From Leucobacter luti (GTDB lineage Bacteria; Actinomycetota; Actinomycetes; Actinomycetales; Microbacteriaceae): a stretch of 64,000 nt of DNA. A model generated the notes under the pieces. That model did not search any database, was not told the origin of the DNA, and saw only the letters and a list, made by a program, of their open reading frames with translations. Location of the stretch: contig NZ_SHKI01000003.1 in NCBI RefSeq assembly GCF_004217175.1, positions 66,215-130,214 of the forward strand, read 5' to 3'. The position numbers and the translations under genes are program-made. Positions 16,064-24,369 of the stretch are shown one piece after another (the stretch's first letter is position 1; each line of letters starts with the position of its first letter).

Positions 16064-16981
16064 ATGACCACGCAAGAATCACAGAGCGCGCAGGCACCGG
16101 GAGCGGCTGGGTGCCCCGTGGCGCACGGCGCCGGTACCCCGTCCCCCTCCCCCGACGCGGCGGACAGCGGGTACTTCGGGCCGGGAAGCGTGAGCTGGCG
16201 GCTGTACTCGGACCCGTCATCAAAGCTGGGCGGAATCGCCGCTCTCCTGCTGCAGTCGCTCAACCCGATGATGATGCGGGTGTTCTCGGGAACGAGCGGC
16301 TACGCCACCGACATGGAGGGGCGCGGCGAGCGCACGGGGCGCTACATTGACACCACCATTTTCGGTGACCGGGAGCACGCGGACGCGGCGGGCGCCGCGG
16401 TGCAGCGACTCCACGCGGCGAGCGTGTGGACCGACCCGCGCACCGGCGAGGAGCTTCGGGCAGACACGCAGGAGTGGCTCGCCTGGACCCACAACTGCAT
16501 TGTGTACGGCGTGCTGCGCGCCGCAGACGCGTACGGCCCCACGCTCACCGTCGCCGAGCAGGATCGCTTTGTGACCGAGCAGCACGAGGCGGCGCGCATC
16601 GTGGGAATCACCGGTGACGAGTTTCTGCCAGGCTCCCGGCTCGCGCTCGACCGCTACATCGACGACAACCGGGAGTGGATGGCGCTCACCATTCCGGCCG
16701 CTGAAATCTCCCGCAGCATGCGCAAGCCGAGCCTCTCGGGCAACCCGTTCAAGGTGTGGGCGTCCGTGAACATCCAGGACGGGGTGCTCGCGCTGCTTCC
16801 GGAGTGGGCCCTCCTGCTGTTTGGCATCGAGGGGCGTCCGATGAACCTGCGCGCGGCCGCGCGCGTGACGCGTCGCCTCATCGCCTCGGCGCGCGCCGGC
16901 CGCTCTTCGGAGGACCTGATCGCGGAGGTCGCCGACCGGGTGCAGACGCACCCGTACCAGAAGCTGCGCACCCGGCGGTAG
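16064..16981 (+). CDS. MpaB/DUF2236-family oxygenase
   Basis: A 305-residue protein of the latex-clearing-protein/MpaB superfamily, heme-binding proteins many of which oxidise hydrophobic substrates. Typical segments are GYFGPGSVSWRLYSDPS, the RTGRYIDTTIFGD region, HAASVWTDPRTGE and the WTHNCIVYGVLRAADAYG helix with candidate heme histidine. Before the domain the N terminus contains GCPVAHG (about 20-26), a Cys-Pro motif of the kind seen in heme-regulatory sites. ATG 16064 follows GGGGGAG; an upstream TTG would start inside the operator. Substrate unknown. Confidence 0.85.
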   Translation: MTTQESQSAQAPGAAGCPVAHGAGTPSPSPDAADSGYFGPGSVSWRLYSDPSSKLGGIAALLLQSLNPMMMRVFSGTSGYATDMEGRGERTGRYIDTTIFGDREHADAAGAAVQRLHAASVWTDPRTGEELRADTQEWLAWTHNCIVYGVLRAADAYGPTLTVAEQDRFVTEQHEAARIVGITGDEFLPGSRLALDRYIDDNREWMALTIPAAEISRSMRKPSLSGNPFKVWASVNIQDGVLALLPEWALLLFGIEGRPMNLRAAARVTRRLIASARAGRSSEDLIAEVADRVQTHPYQKLRTRR

Positions 16982-16995
16982 CCACGCCGCACGCG

Positions 16996-17032
16996 CAGAG
17001 CGCGGGGGCGCTCCTTGCACCCCCGCGCTCTG
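16996..17032. terminator. Bidirectional hairpin between convergent genes
   Basis: A 13-bp perfect stem (16996-17008 with 17020-17032) with an 11-base loop lies between the oxygenase gene and pspA, which converge. Confidence 0.85.
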
Positions 17033-17038
17033 GCCGCG

Positions 17039-17752
17039 CTAGTTGCCCTGCTTCAGCGCCTGCAGGCGCTGGTCCACCTCGCTCAGCGAGCCGAGATCGT
17101 CAAGCTCGTTGAACTGCGCGTCGAGCGTCGAAGCGGCGAGCTCGGCCTGGCCGCGTACCATGGCCTCCTGCCGCTTGATCTTCTCCTCGAAGCGGCCCAG
17201 CTCGCTCGTCGGGTCGAGCACGTCGAGGTTCTTCACCGCGTCCTGCACCTGCGACTGCGCGTCGGCGACCTTGCCCCGCGAGACCAGCTCGTCGCGCTTT
17301 GCCTGCAGCTGCACGAGCTTCTCGCGCATCGTCTGCAGGCCCGCCTTCAGCTGCTCAACCACCTGCTGCTGCGCTGTGACGCTCGGCTCGGCGGTCGAGA
17401 CCTCCTTCTCGAAGGAGATCTGCTTCGACAGGGCAACGCGCGCCAGGTTGTCAAAGCGGTCTGCGTCGGCGGCGTCGCCGCCCGCGCGCAGCGTCTCGGC
17501 CTGCGCGGACGCGGCGGCCGCCTTGCTGCCCCACTCGGTGATCGCCTTGCGATCCTCCTCGAGGTCGGCCTCCATGAGGCGCAGGTTGCCGATCGTCTGC
17601 GCGACCGAGCTCTCGGCGTCGGCGATGCTGTTCTTGTAGTCGCGCTCCATCTGATTGAGCATCTTCTCGGGATCCTCAGCCGAGTCGAGGAGCGCGTTGA
17701 TGTTTGCCTTGGCGAGCTGGGTAATACGGCCAAGGATTGACTGTTTAGCCAT
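17039..17752 (-). CDS. pspA: PspA/IM30-family membrane-stress protein
   Basis: A 237-residue protein that is almost entirely coiled coil. The N-terminal amphipathic helix (MAKQSILGRITQLAKANINA) and the DPEKMLNQMERDY segment are standard for PspA/Vipp1 proteins, which assemble on the cytoplasmic face of a damaged membrane. A C-terminal segment ending in SEVDQRLQALK is typical of actinobacterial members. It lies downstream of the TPM-domain protein on the same strand (110-base gap) and probably forms one stress operon with it. Confidence 0.93.
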   Translation of the reverse strand: MAKQSILGRITQLAKANINALLDSAEDPEKMLNQMERDYKNSIADAESSVAQTIGNLRLMEADLEEDRKAITEWGSKAAAASAQAETLRAGGDAADADRFDNLARVALSKQISFEKEVSTAEPSVTAQQQVVEQLKAGLQTMREKLVQLQAKRDELVSRGKVADAQSQVQDAVKNLDVLDPTSELGRFEEKIKRQEAMVRGQAELAASTLDAQFNELDDLGSLSEVDQRLQALKQGN

Positions 17753-17862
17753 GTCGGCTTCCTTTCATTACGTTCCACCGAACCCGCTCGGAGGAGCAGT
17801 GCACGCTGGCCCGGCCGGGCCAGCGGAGTCTTTCGCGTTTCGACGCCCGGTGGCGCCCGGGA

Positions 17863-19854
17863 TCAGAACCGGCCGCCGCCACCGCGACGCCCTCCGCCAC
17901 CGCCGCCGCCGCCACTCGAGCCGCCGCCCCACCCGCCGCGGAATCCACCGCCGCCACTCGAGCCGCTCCACCCGCCGCTCGAACCGCCGCCGGAGCCGCC
18001 GCTCAGCAGCCCGCCGAGGATCCCGCCGAGCACCGCGCCGCCAAAGCTGCCGTCCGAGCGAGCCCCGCCGCCGTAGCCGCCGCCACCGTAACCGCCCCCG
18101 CCGCCCCAGCCGTTGACATCTGAGCCCGCGAGCTGCGACGCGGCGCGCGCGTACTGCGTCGCCTGCTGGGCGCACTGGTACGAGCGTGCCGGGTCGCTCT
18201 GCGCGTAGCTCTCGGCGAGCTGCAGCTGACGCTGCGCTTCCGCGAGCCTGGTCCTCGCCTCGGCGCCGATCGCACCGCGACGGGTCTCGATAAACTGCTC
18301 GGCCGCGAGCACCTCGGCTCGTGCCGGCACGAGCGCCTCGTCGCGCGCGGCCTCCGCGCGCCTGGTCCGCTCCGCGGCCTCGCGCGCGCCGCCGATCGCG
18401 GCGTCGATCTGCACGTTGGCGGCGGCAACTGCGGTGAGTGCGCGCACCGGATCGCCCTGCGTGCCGGCTGCGAGCACCGCGTTCACCTGCTGCGCCGCGG
18501 CTTCAAGCGCCTGCCGGTCGCCCTCCGCGGCGCCGCCGATCAGCTGCGCCACCGTCTGGAGGTCCGCCCGCAGGTCCGCCGTCGCTGCGTCGAGCTGCCG
18601 CGCGCTCTCGGCGAGCTCGGCCGCGGTGGTCTCGGGCGACCGCGAGAGCGTGCTCGCCTGGTCGAGCGCCGCCTCAGCCGCGCGCAGCGTCACCGCCGCC
18701 GCGGCCGGAGTGCCGGCCGCGATCTCTTGCTCGGCGGACCCGAGGCACTCGGCAACAAACACGAGCCGGGTGTCTGCCTCGTCGAGGTTTCGCTGCAGCT
18801 GCCCCACGATGCTCTCCGCGTAGCTGGCCGCGAGCCCAGCGACCGTGGCGCGTGCGGCGTCGAGTTGCGTGCGCGCCGCGGGAAGCGCGGCACCGAGCTG
18901 GGCGAGCACCTCGGGGGCGCGCTGCTCGACCTCGCGCAGGCGCGAGAACGACTCGGTGTGCTCGTCGAGCGACGCCTTCGCCCCCGAGCAGCGGTCGATG
19001 ATCTCCGTGAGCCAGGCCCGGCGGTCCTCGTCGGTGTCTGGGACGTCGTCGTCGAGCTTCTGCCGCAGCTCGAACGCGGCCTGCAGCTGCGCACGCGCGT
19101 CGGCGATCGCCGCGGCGAACGGCTCGGCCGCGGCGGCACCAAACTGGGCCTGCGCGAACCCGAGCTCCTGCTCGCTGCTGCGCACGTCGTCGTCAACGCG
19201 CACGAGCAGCCCGCTCGCCTGCGCCTCAAGCTCCTGCATCGTTGCCGCGGCTTCGCCCTCGGCCGCCGCGCGAGCGCGCTTCTTCTTGCGGGCAACCAGC
19301 ACGCCAGCGGCGACACCGCCGACCACCACCACGCCACCCACCACGGCAACGGCGACCCCCGTGCCGTTCGACGCCGGGTTGAGCACCACCTGGTCGATCC
19401 CGCTGAGCGTGGTACCGACCACCCCGGTCCAGTCGCTCTGCTTCAGCGCCGGGCGCACAAAGTCGTTCGTCAGCCTGGTGTACTGCTCGTCGCTGATCAG
19501 GCTCTGCGCCGCGTTCAGGTCGAAGAGCCGATCCTCCACCGCCACGCTCAGCAGCACCCCGTCGTCGCCGAGGAAGTTCTTCTGCGCCGTCGCGGCGCCC
19601 CACGCCTCTGGATCGTTCGGGTCGCTGAAGCGATCCACATAGACCACGAAGAGCTGCACCCCGTGCTCCGCAGCGAACTCCCGCACCTCTGACTCGAGCC
19701 GCTCCTGGTCGGTGCCGAGCACGGCCTGCGAAGTGTCGTCGATCACGTAGCCACCGGCGAACTCGGGTGGGGCCGTCGCCTGCGCAGCGGCCGGCACCAG
19801 CCACGCGAGTGCCGCGAGCACCGCGAGCCCCAGCATCGTAGCGACCCGCTTCAT
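17863..19854 (-). CDS. TPM-domain membrane protein with long coiled coil and Gly-rich tail
   Basis: A 663-residue exported protein. Order: signal peptide (1-25), TPM domain (about 30-165, with FVVYVDRFSDP and DDGVLLSVAVEDR), one transmembrane helix (about 178-200) followed by a KKKRAR stop-transfer, an extended Ala/Glu/Gln-rich coiled coil (about 205-570), and a tail made almost only of Gly, Ser and Trp (about 580-663) ending GGGGRF. The first half resembles YgcG. By the positive-inside rule the coiled coil and tail are cytoplasmic, where PspA acts. ATG 19854 follows GAGGAACGGG. Confidence 0.87.
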   Translation of the reverse strand: MKRVATMLGLAVLAALAWLVPAAAQATAPPEFAGGYVIDDTSQAVLGTDQERLESEVREFAAEHGVQLFVVYVDRFSDPNDPEAWGAATAQKNFLGDDGVLLSVAVEDRLFDLNAAQSLISDEQYTRLTNDFVRPALKQSDWTGVVGTTLSGIDQVVLNPASNGTGVAVAVVGGVVVVGGVAAGVLVARKKKRARAAAEGEAAATMQELEAQASGLLVRVDDDVRSSEQELGFAQAQFGAAAAEPFAAAIADARAQLQAAFELRQKLDDDVPDTDEDRRAWLTEIIDRCSGAKASLDEHTESFSRLREVEQRAPEVLAQLGAALPAARTQLDAARATVAGLAASYAESIVGQLQRNLDEADTRLVFVAECLGSAEQEIAAGTPAAAAVTLRAAEAALDQASTLSRSPETTAAELAESARQLDAATADLRADLQTVAQLIGGAAEGDRQALEAAAQQVNAVLAAGTQGDPVRALTAVAAANVQIDAAIGGAREAAERTRRAEAARDEALVPARAEVLAAEQFIETRRGAIGAEARTRLAEAQRQLQLAESYAQSDPARSYQCAQQATQYARAASQLAGSDVNGWGGGGGYGGGGYGGGARSDGSFGGAVLGGILGGLLSGGSGGGSSGGWSGSSGGGGFRGGWGGGSSGGGGGGGGRRGGGGRF

Positions 19855-19946
19855 CCCGTTCCTCCCGGCCGCGGCGCACGAGAGCGTCGCCTTGTCGTTG
19901 GTCTCAGTCTAGAAGTGCGCGGGCGCGCCCCGCCAGTGGCAAAACA

Positions 19947-19975
19947 TTGGCTCACCTGCGGCTCTAAGCTATTCG
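19947..19975 (+). promoter_or_regulatory. Possible promoter of the glycerophosphodiesterase gene
   Basis: TTGGCT (19947-19952) and TATTCG (19970-19975) are 17 bases apart and would give a leader of about 42 bases before ATG 20024. Confidence 0.4.
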
Positions 19976-20023
19976 AAGGCCCGCACTCGACGCGACACCG
20001 GGCCGGAGGATCGGGGAACGGGC

Positions 20024-21967
20024 ATGCGGGGGAAGCGGCTGAGCATTTGGGGCGAGACCGGGGCGATCCTGCGAGCTGCCACCGCGCGCGTGCGGGCCGG
20101 TGGCGCGCGCCTTGCCGGCCTCATCCTCGCGACCCAGCTGGTGGTCCTCCTCGTGGCGCTCCCGCTGGTGCGGTGGCTGTTTCGTGAGGCGCTGCGCGCC
20201 AACGGGATGTCGGGCCTCGACCTCGGAAAGCTGCCGATCGGGCAGGGATTCCCGCTCACGGTCACCCTCATACTCGCGATCGTCGTGCTCGTGTTCTGGC
20301 TGCTCGCACTCCAGTTCACCGCGCTCGTGGTGCTTCTGCGCTGGCCCGCCCTGTCGGGCAGGCAGTTCCTCAGCGAGCTCGGGCGCGTGGCGCGAGCGCT
20401 CCTGCGCCCGCGCTCGCTCCCGCTGCTCGGCTACCTGTTTGTGCTGCTCCCCCTCACCGGCTTCGGGTTCACGTCAGCCCTCACGCGCGGGCTCGCGATC
20501 CCGCAGTTCATCTCCGGCGAGCTGTTCAAATCGCCGGCGACGGCGATCGGGTTTATAGCGTTCCTCGTGGTGCTCACCTGGCTGAACCTGCGATATGCGC
20601 TCACCGTCCCACTGTTCGTGCTGACCACCGGCCGGCGGCCCCTGCGCACCAGCTGGCGACTCACCCGCGGGCTGCGCGCTCCGGTTTCGCTCGCGCTCGC
20701 CGGGGCAGTGGTCCTCATCGCGGGCTCGCTGGCGGGCTCGGCACTCGCGCTCATCGCGCTTGCCCCCACGGCGATCGCCGACGCGGTGCTCCCCGGGGCG
20801 GCCCCGGGCGTCGCTGCGGTCTCACTCGGCCTTGCACAGGTGGCCGGGATGCTGCTCAGCGGGGCAGTGACCGCGGGCATCGCCGGGGTGCTCATCTCGC
20901 GGCTCGAGCGCAGCGCCGATCGCTTCCCGGCCGGCGTCTCGTGGGCCACGGATCCGGCGCGTGCCGAGCGGGTGCCCGCGACGGCAGGGGCGGCAGGGGC
21001 GGCAGGTGCCGCGGGCTCCACGGAGTCCGCGGGACCCGCAGTGCCCGCGGGACCCGCCGGGGCGGCGCCCGCCGGCGCTCCGGCAGCGGCCCCGCGCACG
21101 GGCCGCCTCGTCCCGGTGGTCGTCACTGCCGCCCTGCTGCTCGCGGCCGGGTGCAGCGTCGCCGGCTGGGACACGATGCACCGGCTCGCGGCGGCACCCG
21201 ACACGCTGGTGCTCGCCCACCGCGGTTTCTCCGACGGGGGCGTGGAGAACACCCTGGGCGGGCTCGACGCGGCCGCGGCGGCCGGGGCCGACCTCGTCGA
21301 GATGGACGTGATGCAGACGCGCGACGGCGAGTTTGTCGCCATGCACGACGCGCGGCTCGAGCGCCTCGCCGGGGAGCCGCTCGCGGTGAAGGACCTCACG
21401 CTCGCGGAACTCACCCAGATCATGGTCACCGACGCCGCGGGGCACACCGATCTGATCCCCAGCTTCACCGACTACGTGCGGCACGCACAGGCGCTCGAGA
21501 TGCCCCTGCTCATCGAGGTGAAGCTCAGCGGCGCCGAGACGCCGGACCACGTCGACCGGCTCGTCGCGGAGCTGGAAGAGCTCGGGGCGCTCGAGGAAAA
21601 CATGTACCACTCGCTCGACGCCCCGAGCGTGGAGCGGCTGAAACTCCTGCGCCCCGACCTCACCGTGGGCTACACGATGGCCTTCGCTGGCGGCGGGCTG
21701 CCCGAGACCGTCGCCGACTTCATCGTCGTCGAGCAGTGGACGGCTACGTCGGTGATGCAGGACGCCGCGCGAGCCGCCGGGCTCGGATTCATGGCGTGGA
21801 CCGTGAACGACGAGGCCGGGTATCGCGAGCTGCTGCGCCGCGACGCCGACGGCATCATCACCGACCATCCAGACCGGGTGCTCGCGGCCAGAGCGGAGAT
21901 GCAATCGGGCAGTGGCGTCGCGGGGATTCTGGTCGACGCCCTCGCGCGCTTCGTAACCGTCGTATAG
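20024..21967 (+). CDS. Membrane-anchored glycerophosphodiester phosphodiesterase
   Basis: A 647-residue two-part protein. The first about 310 residues form a membrane domain with six or more helices, of the kind often fused to GDPD enzymes in Gram-positive bacteria. A Gly/Ala/Pro-rich linker (about 318-362) and one more transmembrane helix lead to an extracellular GDPD domain with LAHRGFSDGGVENT, the metal and catalytic pattern EMDVMQTRDGEFVAMHD, LLIEVKL and FMAWTVND. It should hydrolyse glycerophosphodiesters to glycerol-3-phosphate and an alcohol, perhaps from lipid or teichoic acid turnover. Confidence 0.9.
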   Translation: MRGKRLSIWGETGAILRAATARVRAGGARLAGLILATQLVVLLVALPLVRWLFREALRANGMSGLDLGKLPIGQGFPLTVTLILAIVVLVFWLLALQFTALVVLLRWPALSGRQFLSELGRVARALLRPRSLPLLGYLFVLLPLTGFGFTSALTRGLAIPQFISGELFKSPATAIGFIAFLVVLTWLNLRYALTVPLFVLTTGRRPLRTSWRLTRGLRAPVSLALAGAVVLIAGSLAGSALALIALAPTAIADAVLPGAAPGVAAVSLGLAQVAGMLLSGAVTAGIAGVLISRLERSADRFPAGVSWATDPARAERVPATAGAAGAAGAAGSTESAGPAVPAGPAGAAPAGAPAAAPRTGRLVPVVVTAALLLAAGCSVAGWDTMHRLAAAPDTLVLAHRGFSDGGVENTLGGLDAAAAAGADLVEMDVMQTRDGEFVAMHDARLERLAGEPLAVKDLTLAELTQIMVTDAAGHTDLIPSFTDYVRHAQALEMPLLIEVKLSGAETPDHVDRLVAELEELGALEENMYHSLDAPSVERLKLLRPDLTVGYTMAFAGGGLPETVADFIVVEQWTATSVMQDAARAAGLGFMAWTVNDEAGYRELLRRDADGIITDHPDRVLAARAEMQSGSGVAGILVDALARFVTVV

Positions 21968-21987
21968 CCGGGCCCGGATCCCGCGCG

Positions 21988-22031
21988 GCCCGGCGGGACG
22001 GCTTGCCCGGCGGCAGGCCGTCCCGCCGGGC
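21988..22031. terminator. Bidirectional hairpin between convergent genes
   Basis: A 20-base arm (21988-22007) pairs with 22012-22031 with a single mismatch around a 4-base loop, between the GDPD gene and the SRPBCC gene. Confidence 0.87.
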
Positions 22032-22047
22032 AGGGCCCGGATCGCGA

Positions 22048-23040
22048 TTACGCCGGCAGCCCCTCGCGCTCGAGCCTCGCGTAGCTCGTCTCCATCCCGT
22101 CGACCATGCCGGTCGCGAGGATCATCTCGCGGGTCTCGGCGTCGGGGTACGTGATCATGAGCGTGAGGCGAGTCCCGTCCGCGGTCGGGGTGAGGGTGAG
22201 CTCGTTCAGCGTCACCGGGCCACCGCTCCCGTCCGGATTCTCCGGGGTAGTCATCGCCTCGGTGGTGACGAGCCGCACGGGCGGCACCGCCTCGACCACG
22301 TCGCCCGTAAAGCCGAAGCGGTTCGCCCCGCCCGTCTCCGCCCACTCGTAGCGGTAGCGGCTCCCGGGCTCGGCGGCGAACTCGCAGACCGGCATCTCCC
22401 AGCCGTCCGGGCCGAGCAGCCACCGCTGCAGCAGCTCCGGCTCGGTGTGCGCGCGCCACACCTGCTCGACTGAGCCGCTGATCAGCCGCGTCACCCGCGC
22501 CCGATCGTCGCCCACCCGCTGGAGCAGAGTGCCACGATCCGCGGCGTACTCGGCGAGCTCGGCGAGGACCCCGTCGATCTGGCCCATTGCCGCTCGCATC
22601 CCCTCCTCCATCTGCATGGCCATCAGCTGCTCAAGCTCGGCGAGGGAACCGAACAGGGTGGTCGTCGTGAGGCGCGAGCCGAGGGCGGTCTCGGCGAAGT
22701 CGAACACCATGCGCATGCTCGGCATGTCCGGGTGCGGCGAGCCGTCCTCGCGCGCGAAGCCGTCGCGCACCTCGAACGAGCGCCCGTCGTCGACGGACAC
22801 CCACTCCCAGTAGCCACAGCTGCGGTCGCCTTCCGGACCGGTCATGCAGTACGAGCTGCGCCCGCCCGGGGCCGCGTCGTGCCGGAAGAACGTTGCCGGG
22901 TACTCGGGTGGCCCCCAGAAGCGTTCGATCTGCCGCGGATCGAGGTAGGCGTCCCAGAGCCGGCGCACGGGAACGGTGAAGTCGGCAACGACCGTGAGCG
23001 TCAGCGCTTCAGGGTCGGTGGTGACGGAGGTGATGGGCAT
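22048..23040 (-). CDS. Tandem SRPBCC (AHSA1-like) protein
   Basis: A 330-residue protein with two START-like domains in one chain. The first (about 8-170) begins FTVPVRRLWDAYLDPRQIERFWGPPEYPATFF; the second (about 178-300) has GSVEQVWRAHTEPELLQRWLLGPDGW. This two-domain arrangement is usually encoded as single-domain proteins, so it looks like an internal duplication or gene fusion. Such proteins bind hydrophobic ligands in a deep cavity; the ligand is not predictable. It follows the ArsR gene by 11 bases with AAAGG upstream, the classic ArsR-SRPBCC operon. Confidence 0.87.
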   Translation of the reverse strand: MPITSVTTDPEALTLTVVADFTVPVRRLWDAYLDPRQIERFWGPPEYPATFFRHDAAPGGRSSYCMTGPEGDRSCGYWEWVSVDDGRSFEVRDGFAREDGSPHPDMPSMRMVFDFAETALGSRLTTTTLFGSLAELEQLMAMQMEEGMRAAMGQIDGVLAELAEYAADRGTLLQRVGDDRARVTRLISGSVEQVWRAHTEPELLQRWLLGPDGWEMPVCEFAAEPGSRYRYEWAETGGANRFGFTGDVVEAVPPVRLVTTEAMTTPENPDGSGGPVTLNELTLTPTADGTRLTLMITYPDAETREMILATGMVDGMETSYARLEREGLPA

Positions 23041-23051
23041 GATCGCGCCTT

Positions 23052-23393
23052 TCAGTTCGGGTCGGGCTCGGCGAGGAAGGCGTCGAGTCGGTCGATTCTG
23101 GCGCGCCAGAGCTGCTCGAAAGCACCGAGGAGCTCACGCGCGTGCCGGATCGTCTCGGGGTTGCCGCGGATAATCCGCTCTCGGCCGCGCGGGGTGCGCG
23201 CCACCAACTCGGCGGCCTCGAGCACCGCGACGTGCTTCTGGACCGCGGCGAACGACATGTCGTACTCGCCCGCCAGCTCCGAGATCGAGGCCTCCGCCGT
23301 GAGCGTGCGGCGCACGATGTCGCGCCGCGTCGTATCGGCGAGGGCCCGGAAGATCCGGTTCGCTCGCTCGTCATCCACCATTTGTGCAACCAT
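23052..23393 (-). CDS. ArsR-family repressor
   Basis: A 113-residue winged-helix regulator (FRALADTTRRDIVRRTL, then ISELAGEYDMSFAAVQKHVAVLEAAELVARTPRGRERI). No cysteine is present, so it is not a thiol-ligated metal sensor; it belongs to the subgroup paired with SRPBCC proteins. ATG 23393 lies inside the palindromic operator and just downstream of the inferred transcription start, suggesting a leaderless message. ATG 23381 (four codons later) is the alternative start. Confidence 0.9.
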   Translation of the reverse strand: MVAQMVDDERANRIFRALADTTRRDIVRRTLTAEASISELAGEYDMSFAAVQKHVAVLEAAELVARTPRGRERIIRGNPETIRHARELLGAFEQLWRARIDRLDAFLAEPDPN

Positions 23394-23430
23394 TTGGTTG
23401 TACGTTACGCCGCGCGACCGCCGACGTCAA
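23387..23430 (-). promoter_or_regulatory. Promoter and palindromic operator of the ArsR-SRPBCC operon
   Basis: Read on the minus strand, TTGACG (23430-23425), a 17-base spacer and TAACGT (23407-23402) form a near-consensus promoter. Immediately after it is the palindrome CAACCA-AA-TGGTTG (23400-23387), which covers the expected start site and the ATG at 23393. Binding of the repressor would block transcription of its own first codons. Confidence 0.82.
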
Positions 23431-23445
23431 GCCCTGAGCAGGAAT

Positions 23446-24183
23446 TTAGTGAGCGTCGCCCTCGACCGCGGGCGCGGCATCCGACGCCGGCGTCGAATCA
23501 GCGGCCACCTCAGCCGCCCGGCGCTTCGCCCGCCACGACGAGAACGCGCGCCACAGCTCGAAGAGGATCGGGATCCCAGGGATCAGCACGAGCACGATGA
23601 TGAACACCTCGCTGTACTCGCGCACGAACGGGATCTGTCCGAGGAAGTAGCCGAGCAGCGTGACGCCAACACCCCACAGCAGGGCCCCCACGGCGTTGTA
23701 CACCACGAACTGGCGATAGCGCATATTGCCCACACCGGCGGCAGCCGGAACAAACGCGCGGAAGATGGGGAGGAAGCGGGCGATGATGATCGCCTTGGGG
23801 CCGTGCTTCTCGAAGAACGCGTGCGTGCGCGCAACGTTTTCGGGGTTGAATAGCCGACTCTTGTCCTTACTGAAGATCGCCGGGCCGAGTTTGCGCCCGA
23901 TCATGAAGCCCATTTGATCGCCCGCAAACGCAAACACGAACAGCAGCAGGCAGGTGATCCAGATCGGGACGTCGATGATCCCGGTGGCCGAGAACAGGCC
24001 CACCGTGAACAGCAGCGAGTCGCCCGGCAGAAACGCCAGCACGAGCACGCCGGTCTCAAGGAACACGAACGCGCACGCGAGGATCAGCGCCGCCCAGCCG
24101 CCCGCCTTCAGCAGCGTCTCGGGGTCGAGCCAGTCGATGCCGAAGAGGGCAGGGACAGCTACCGAGGTTAGAGCAGCAAGCAT
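23446..24183 (-). CDS. DedA-family membrane protein
   Basis: A 245-residue integral membrane protein. DedA hallmarks are FLETGVLVLAFLPGDSLLF, GDQMGFMIGRKLG, FFEKHGPKAIIIARFLPIFRAFVP and the AGVGNMRYRQFVVYNAVGALLWG segment. Family members are undecaprenyl-phosphate or phospholipid flippases linked to envelope homeostasis and resistance to cationic peptides. ATG 24183 is chosen to begin just before the first hydrophobic stretch; a GTG 9 bases upstream is also possible. Confidence 0.92.
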   Translation of the reverse strand: MLAALTSVAVPALFGIDWLDPETLLKAGGWAALILACAFVFLETGVLVLAFLPGDSLLFTVGLFSATGIIDVPIWITCLLLFVFAFAGDQMGFMIGRKLGPAIFSKDKSRLFNPENVARTHAFFEKHGPKAIIIARFLPIFRAFVPAAAGVGNMRYRQFVVYNAVGALLWGVGVTLLGYFLGQIPFVREYSEVFIIVLVLIPGIPILFELWRAFSSWRAKRRAAEVAADSTPASDAAPAVEGDAH

Positions 24184-24327
24184 CGAGGTCACGGGATAAA
24201 TCTCAGCTCTCGTGGGGGGGCGGATCGTGGCAGCACGTGGCGTCTCCACCCCGGCACCCGTCCAGTATGCCGCGAGTCGCTGGACGCGGGCTGGTGAATC
24301 GGCCCGGGGGCACAAATCCGGGCGCGG

Positions 24328-24350
24328 TATCCTGAAGACACTGCGCAGTG
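24328..24350 (+). promoter_or_regulatory. Possible -10 box with palindrome at the start site
   Basis: TATCCT (24328-24333) is followed by the 12-bp perfect palindrome CACTGCGCAGTG (24339-24350) where transcription would begin, ahead of the lipoprotein gene. No clear -35 is visible. Confidence 0.4.
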
Positions 24351-24369
24351 ACTCACCCGAGGGGGACGC

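Noticed and set aside
20822..22459. Long minus-strand open frame opposite the glycerophosphodiesterase
   Set aside because: Low-complexity Arg/Gly/His translation and total overlap with a clear gene.
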